Assembly: GCF_000620085.1 (NCBI RefSeq)
Contig: NZ_KK211065.1
Span: 232,707-296,706, forward strand
From: Marinobacterium jannaschii DSM 6295
Lineage (GTDB): Bacteria; Pseudomonadota; Gammaproteobacteria; Pseudomonadales; Balneatricaceae
DNA: 64,000 nucleotides
Reading direction: 5' to 3'
Shown: positions 60,511 to 64,000 of the stretch, piece after piece
Position numbering within the stretch: position 1 is the first letter of the stretch
Layout: every line of letters begins with the position of its first letter
Translations under genes and position numbers: made by a program
The notes under the pieces: generated by a model
Seen by the model: the letters and a program-made list of their open reading frames with translations, nothing else
Database searches by the model: none
Told to the model about the DNA's origin: nothing

Positions 60511-61827
60511 ATGTTACTTGGCTTTGACGACCTTCATTCCTTTGCTGATCTCGATACCTTTTCACAGAATATTCCTGTCGAATGGGTAGAGTCTGCACTC
60601 CAACTCACCGCTAAGGCTTCGATCCGACGCCGACGATTACCACCGGAACAGGTGCTGTGGCTGGTAGTGGGTATGGCGATGTTCCGACATGAGCCCATTG
60701 GCGAAGTCGTGCGTCGCCTGAATATATGTGCCGATGGCTTGGCCAATGAAGCATTGCTGGCACGTAGTGGCTTATCCGAAGCACGACAGCGACTAGGGGA
60801 TCAGTCTCTGGAGTGGTTGTTTAAACGTACGGGACAGCATTGGGGGGCTGAACGATATCCACAGGACGACTGGCATGGTTTGCAAGTCTTTGCGGTGGAT
60901 GGGGCTCTGTTCCGAACGCCTGATACTCCCGAGCTGCGCGAGCACTTTGGCTCAGGTAACACCTCCAGCCAGCGTCAGACCGCGTTTCCAATGATGCGGC
61001 TAGTTGCGCTCATGAATGTGCGCTCCCATGTCATCCTGAACGCACAACTGAGCCCATACCGACGCAGTGAAATGCGACTGGCTGAGACCTTCACCGCTCA
61101 AATACCGGATCACTCCGTCACCCTGTTTGATAAAGGCTTTTGGGGAGCGGATTTACTCCTGACCATCAATCGAACCGGGGATCAGCGACACTGGCTAATA
61201 CCGGAACGCAGAGGCCTGGTCTATGAAGAGGTTGAAGCTTATAGCGAGCATGACCGTTTATTGCGTATGAAAGTGTCAGCTCAAGCGCGTAAGCGTAATC
61301 CGGAGTTACCGGAAACCTGGAATGTACGCGCTGTATCCTATGAAGTGAATGGCAAGCTGAAGACCGTCTTTACCTCCTTACCTGCCAAGCAGTTCAGTAC
61401 GGCGCAGGTCGCGGCCCTTTATCAGGAGCGGTGGGAAATAGAGCTTGGGTTCCGAGACATCAAAAGCTCGATGCAACACAATGCCATCACCCTGCGGAGT
61501 AAGAAAGTTGAGCTGATTTATCAGGAGGTGTGGGGCATGTTGCTGGCGTACAACGTGATCCGCCGCGAAGCCAGTCAGGCGGCCGTGAGTTACGGGCGCA
61601 GCCCCTGCGACATACGTTTTAAGCCAGCCTGTCAGTTTATCGCGGCGCAACTGATTGTTATGGCGGCGGCTCAGCCAGCATCAAGAACAGGCGCCCGATT
61701 GTCAGAATTACGAGCGGGTGTGGCAAGCCTATTTCTGGATGACCGTCCTCGGCAGTCAACACCGAGGACGGTAAAGATATCAAAGACTCGCTATCCCGTA
61801 GATCGCAAAGCTGCTCCGCTTAAGTGA
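60511..61827 (+). CDS. IS4-family transposase, apparently intact
   Basis: A 438-residue DDE transposase. An N-terminal domain typical of the family opens with [19 protein letters not shown], partly shown. The catalytic Asp residues lie in [14 protein letters not shown] and [13 protein letters not shown]. The Glu lies in the IS4 signature [15 protein letters not shown] (Y-x2-R-x3-E-x6-K). ATG 60511 is used; the frame is open 25 codons upstream from a TTG. No disruption is seen. Confidence 0.9.
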   Translation: MLLGFDDLHSFADLDTFSQNIPVEWVESALQLTAKASIRRRRLPPEQVLWLVVGMAMFRHEPIGEVVRRLNICADGLANEALLARSGLSEARQRLGDQSLEWLFKRTGQHWGAERYPQDDWHGLQVFAVDGALFRTPDTPELREHFGSGNTSSQRQTAFPMMRLVALMNVRSHVILNAQLSPYRRSEMRLAETFTAQIPDHSVTLFDKGFWGADLLLTINRTGDQRHWLIPERRGLVYEEVEAYSEHDRLLRMKVSAQARKRNPELPETWNVRAVSYEVNGKLKTVFTSLPAKQFSTAQVAALYQERWEIELGFRDIKSSMQHNAITLRSKKVELIYQEVWGMLLAYNVIRREASQAAVSYGRSPCDIRFKPACQFIAAQLIVMAAAQPASRTGARLSELRAGVASLFLDDRPRQSTPRTVKISKTRYPVDRKAAPLK

Positions 61828-61838
61828 ACAGCATTGCG

Positions 61839-61846
61839 CAGGTGCG
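61839..61846 (+). repeat. Target-site duplication, right copy (CAGGTGCG)
   Basis: Direct repeat of 60406-60413, immediately after the right terminal repeat of the IS4-family element. Confidence 0.85.
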
Positions 61847-62396
61847 AGGGGCCTTTCATATCCAGAATGTGAATGCATACGACAGTCGCCTGAAAGGCTG
61901 GATGAAGCGCTTCCATGGGGTTTCGACCAAATACCTGAAGCACTATCTCGGCTGGCGGCGGCTTCTGGAGCACTACCGGACCGGGCTGACAACCCTGCTC
62001 TGTTTGCTGGAAGCGCTGGGCCGCCTGCCGCAACGGTTAACTCAGACATAGCTATAAGAATGGCTGAACGACCTACCATAATCGAGTTCTAATTATGATC
62101 GTGTCCTGAATGAAGGCCGATCAGTCCACTCTGTGGCCGCCGATTTCGGTATCAGTGCACGTGCCGACTATAGGTGGTTGGTCCGCTTCAGAGAACACGG
62201 ATATGCAGGACTGCATTCAACGTCCAGTCGCCCCCATAGCAGCCCTTACCAATTGCCTGATAGCTGGATCGTATGCATCCGACTCTATCGCCAGACCTTC
62301 AAGTGGTGCGCTAGAAAGATCGCGGAAAATGAGATGGACCCACCCACCTAAGTGCCACAATTAAGTGTGGTCAGCATTACTAAACAGGGGGCCGTC

Positions 62397-63413
62397 ATGA
62401 ACAACATCAGCATTGTGGGTATCGATCTCACCAAGTCCACGTTCCAATTACATGGGATTGATGCTCAGGGGCAGACACGGTTAACGAAGAAAGTCAGCCG
62501 TGCCCAGCTACTGAAGCAATCAAGCAAGATACCGCCTTGTAAGATCGCAATGGAGGCGTGCTGCGGCGCCTATTTCTCGGCCCGTGCGATCCAGTCCCTG
62601 GGACATCAGGTTCAACTGATCCCACCACAACAGTTAAAGCCTTTTGTTCAGAGACACAAGAATGATGCCCGCGATGCACAGGGGATCGCCGAAGCCGCCG
62701 CGAGGCCAAAAACTTCGTCGATCGCGATCAAATCTGAAGCCCAGCTCGATATCCAGGCACTGCACTGTATTCGTGAGCGGTTAATCAGGGAACGGACCGC
62801 CGTTGCGAATGAGCTTCGGTGCATACTGGCAGAGCGCCGTTTTGTCATGGCCACCGGCATCAAGGCCTTGCGGCAGGAAGTCGCAAGGCTCATAGCGCAG
62901 TCAGAGGCCCTGATTCCGATCATTCAGCGGCTTGTCCGGGATCTGCTCAGTCAGTGGCAGCAACGCGATGAAGCGGTACAGCACTACGATGAGCAGCTCA
63001 GGCTGGTTGCTAGGCAGGACGAGGCCTGTCAGCAACTGCAGAGCATCCCTGGTATCGGCATTATCAATGCCACGCTGTTACGCTGCCATGCCGGGAACGG
63101 TGCCCAGTATAAAACGGGACGGCAGTTCAGCGCCTCGCTGGGACTGGTGCCACGCCAGCATTCCAGCGGTGATACGCCGCGCCTGATGGGGATCAGTAAA
63201 CGCGGGAACCGAACGGTACGTAAACAGTTAGTGCACGGTGCCCGCGCAGCCTACAGGCAGTTTATGAGACAACCACCAAACAGCCGGCTGGTGGCCTGAG
63301 TACAGCGGCTTGCCAGCCGGATGCATCCCAATAAAGTTATAGTGGCCCTGGCCAATAAGCTGGCGCGGATCGCCTGGGTCATCCTGACCCGGCAGGAGGC
63401 GTACCGCGCCTGA
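62397..63413 (+). pseudogene. IS110-family (IS1111 group) transposase with a premature stop
   Basis: The DEDD domain starts SIVGIDLTKSTFQLHGID and continues with MEACCGAYFSARAIQSLGH and FVQRHKNDARDAQGIAEAAA; the C-terminal Tnp_20-type region has LQSIPGIGIINATLL and ASLGLVPRQHSSGD. The first 300 codons read through normally. Codon 301 is TGA (63297-63299) where relatives usually have Trp. The same frame then continues VQRLASRMHPNKVIVALANK to the natural stop at 63411. A 300-residue truncated product remains possible. Confidence 0.85.
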
Positions 63414-63646
63414 GTTACCGACCTTAAATTTGCGCAGGCAGTCCTTATGTCACGACAGATAAGATCGACTCTCTTCAGCCAGAGAGAGCGTTAGGCCCAT
63501 AAGAGGCCGTGTGGGAGAACTGGCGAGAGAGGCACATCACATAATGGTAGGGCCCCGTACAGGCCCATTATCAAAGCCGGATATAAGCGTGCATCTTACA
63601 GTTTTGTCGACAGAGGATTACTTGGCAAATCGGGTGGGTCCATATA
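63414..63646 (+). ncRNA. Candidate IS1111-type bridge RNA region (right-end non-coding)
   Basis: IS110-family elements guide recombination with an RNA made from their non-coding end, the right end in the IS1111 group. Here the left end has only 70 non-coding bases and the right end 233. It contains CTCTCT-TCAGCC-AGAGAG (63469-63486) and ATAAT...ATTAT enclosing GGGCC/GGCCC (63541-63571), plausible guide-loop hairpins. RNA limits and loop assignments are not determined. Confidence 0.5.
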
Positions 63647-64000
63647 AACGCTCTCAGTCGCTTATTCGACGGTCACGGCTGTTTTGCGCCGTCTTAAGCT
63701 GAATAAGGCCCGGCATATCGAGCCCCAGGTACCGGTGCAACGCTATGAGCATGCGGCACCAGGCGACATGTTACATATGGATATCAAGAAGTTACCCAAA
63801 TTTGATCGGCCGGGACATCGCGTCACGGGCAACCGTAAGATCCACTCGAAAGGCGCCCGGTATGAGTGCGTACATATCTGTATTGATGACCATAGTCGCT
63901 GGGCCTACGCCGAGGTCCTGCCGGATGAGAAAAAGGAAACCACGAGCAATTTCCTGCAACGAGCACTTGCAGCCTATGCAGTGATTGGTGTCAGCGTGAG

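Larger units (their letters stand above)
60414..61838 (+). mobile_element. Complete IS4-family insertion sequence, 1425 bases
   Basis: The ends are inverted repeats: CGCAATGCTGTTCGGTTAAG on the left and CGCAATGCTGTTCACTTAAG on the right (reverse complement), two mismatches in 20. CAGGTGCG flanks both sides as an 8-base duplication. One intact transposase gene fills it. A terminator at the left end shields it from outside transcription. It appears young and potentially active. Confidence 0.9.
59795..62050 (+). pseudogene. IS1595-family transposase, frameshifted and interrupted by an IS4-family element
   Basis: The zinc-ribbon and catalytic regions are recognisable: CPHCQ and CKHC with [12 protein letters not shown], then [16 protein letters not shown] and RKRGG, and after the interruption [18 protein letters not shown] and [12 protein letters not shown]. 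Three lesions are visible. The N-terminus abuts the IS1111 fragment. One base is missing near 60252, so the frame shifts before [12 protein letters not shown]. The IS4-family element 60414-61838 splits the gene; removing it with one 8-base repeat rejoins [14 protein letters not shown] in frame. Confidence 0.88.
62327..63646 (+). mobile_element. IS1111-type (IS110 family) element, about 1320 bases
   Basis: Subterminal inverted repeats ATGGACCCACCC (62334-62345) and GGGTGGGTCCAT (63632-63643) are perfect over 12 bases. Seven bases lie outside the left repeat and three outside the right, as described for IS1111-group elements. Removal at exactly these limits restores the IS481 reading frame, and there is no target duplication. 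The transposase carries a premature stop, so this copy may be inactive. Confidence 0.88.
62082..64000 (+). pseudogene. IS481-family transposase split by an IS1111-type element; runs off the window
   Basis: The N-terminal helix-turn-helix part lies at 62082-62326 (VAADFGISARADYRWLVRF, GLHSTSSRPHSSP, FKWCARKIAE). The integrase part lies at 63647-64000 (STVTAVLRRLKLNK, YEHAAPGDMLHMDIKKL, RPGHRVTGNR, VHICIDDHSRWAYAEV). Joining 62326 to 63647 gives one frame, KIAETLSVAYSTV, with no lost base. No start codon is seen after the upstream stop at 62079, so the N-terminus is probably truncated as well. The 3' end is outside the window. Confidence 0.88.

Noticed and set aside
59742..62386. Long inverted repeat that at first looks like terminal repeats of an IS1595 element
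   Set aside because: The repeated sequence carries the IS1111 subterminal repeat, leader and first transposase codons on both sides. It is two copies of an IS1111 left end, not IS1595 ends.

Overview
The window looks like a chromosomal segment of a marine gammaproteobacterium, probably Oceanospirillales-like (Marinobacterium/Amphritea/Neptuniibacter type). This is inferred from gene order and protein character, not from a search. Supporting traits are a tmRNA tag of the ANDxNYALAA type, a PomAB-type flagellar stator, the order nrdR-ribD-ribE-ribBA-ribH-nusB-thiL-pgpA, xseB-ispA-dxs, EttA, and a PutA/PutP/AraC proline locus.

Layout. 1-3.8 kb: the 3' part of ssrA (tmRNA), a PPK2-family kinase overlapping an exonuclease/GIY-YIG fusion, a 69-residue orphan behind an FNR-like dyad, and a cytochrome c5. 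3.8-9.4 kb: pomA-pomB (minus strand), then xseB-ispA-dxs (plus strand) ending at a terminator shared with ribA. 9.5-12.3 kb: an OmpR-family two-component system with a PepSY protein and a small secreted protein. 12.4-19.7 kb: the minus-strand riboflavin/nusB/thiL/pgpA operon headed by nrdR, then glyA. 19.9-27.2 kb: c-di-GMP genes (a GGDEF-EAL protein paired with a periplasmic haem-binding-type protein, a membrane GGDEF cyclase and a PilZ protein), with ettA and a second small secreted protein. 27.3-32.2 kb: radA, metY, carbonic anhydrase, hemE. 32.4-39 kb: an AraC regulator, putA, a detached PutA C-terminal domain and putP. 39.3-42.5 kb: bfd with a Fur-type promoter, a fadD-like ligase and galE.

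42.6-58.5 kb is a 16-kb minus-strand surface-glycan operon. It runs from a WbpM/CapD-type 4,6-dehydratase through a flippase, an aldolase-like protein, a PglC-type phosphoglycosyl transferase, an AsnB-like amidotransferase, a membrane protein, a glycosyltransferase, an oxidoreductase, a CMP-sugar synthetase, an SDR, NeuB, NeuC and NeuD to a CBS-aminotransferase fusion. Dehydratase, aminotransferase, acetyltransferase, hydrolysing 2-epimerase, PEP-condensing synthase and CMP transfer together match the UDP route to a legionaminic-type nonulosonic acid. The operon is flanked by an intact galE (41.5 kb) and a decayed galE copy (58.8 kb).

59.4-64 kb is an insertion-sequence scrapyard: an IS3 end, an IS1111-type left-end fragment, an IS1595-type transposase split by an IS4-family element (8-bp duplication), and an IS481 transposase split by an IS1111-type element whose removal restores the reading frame.

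The strongest regulatory observation is an 11-bp tandem repeat (CTGAAA-N5-CTGAAA) upstream of both small secreted-protein genes, with a weaker version upstream of the response-regulator gene. No CRISPR array, rRNA or tRNA gene was seen.
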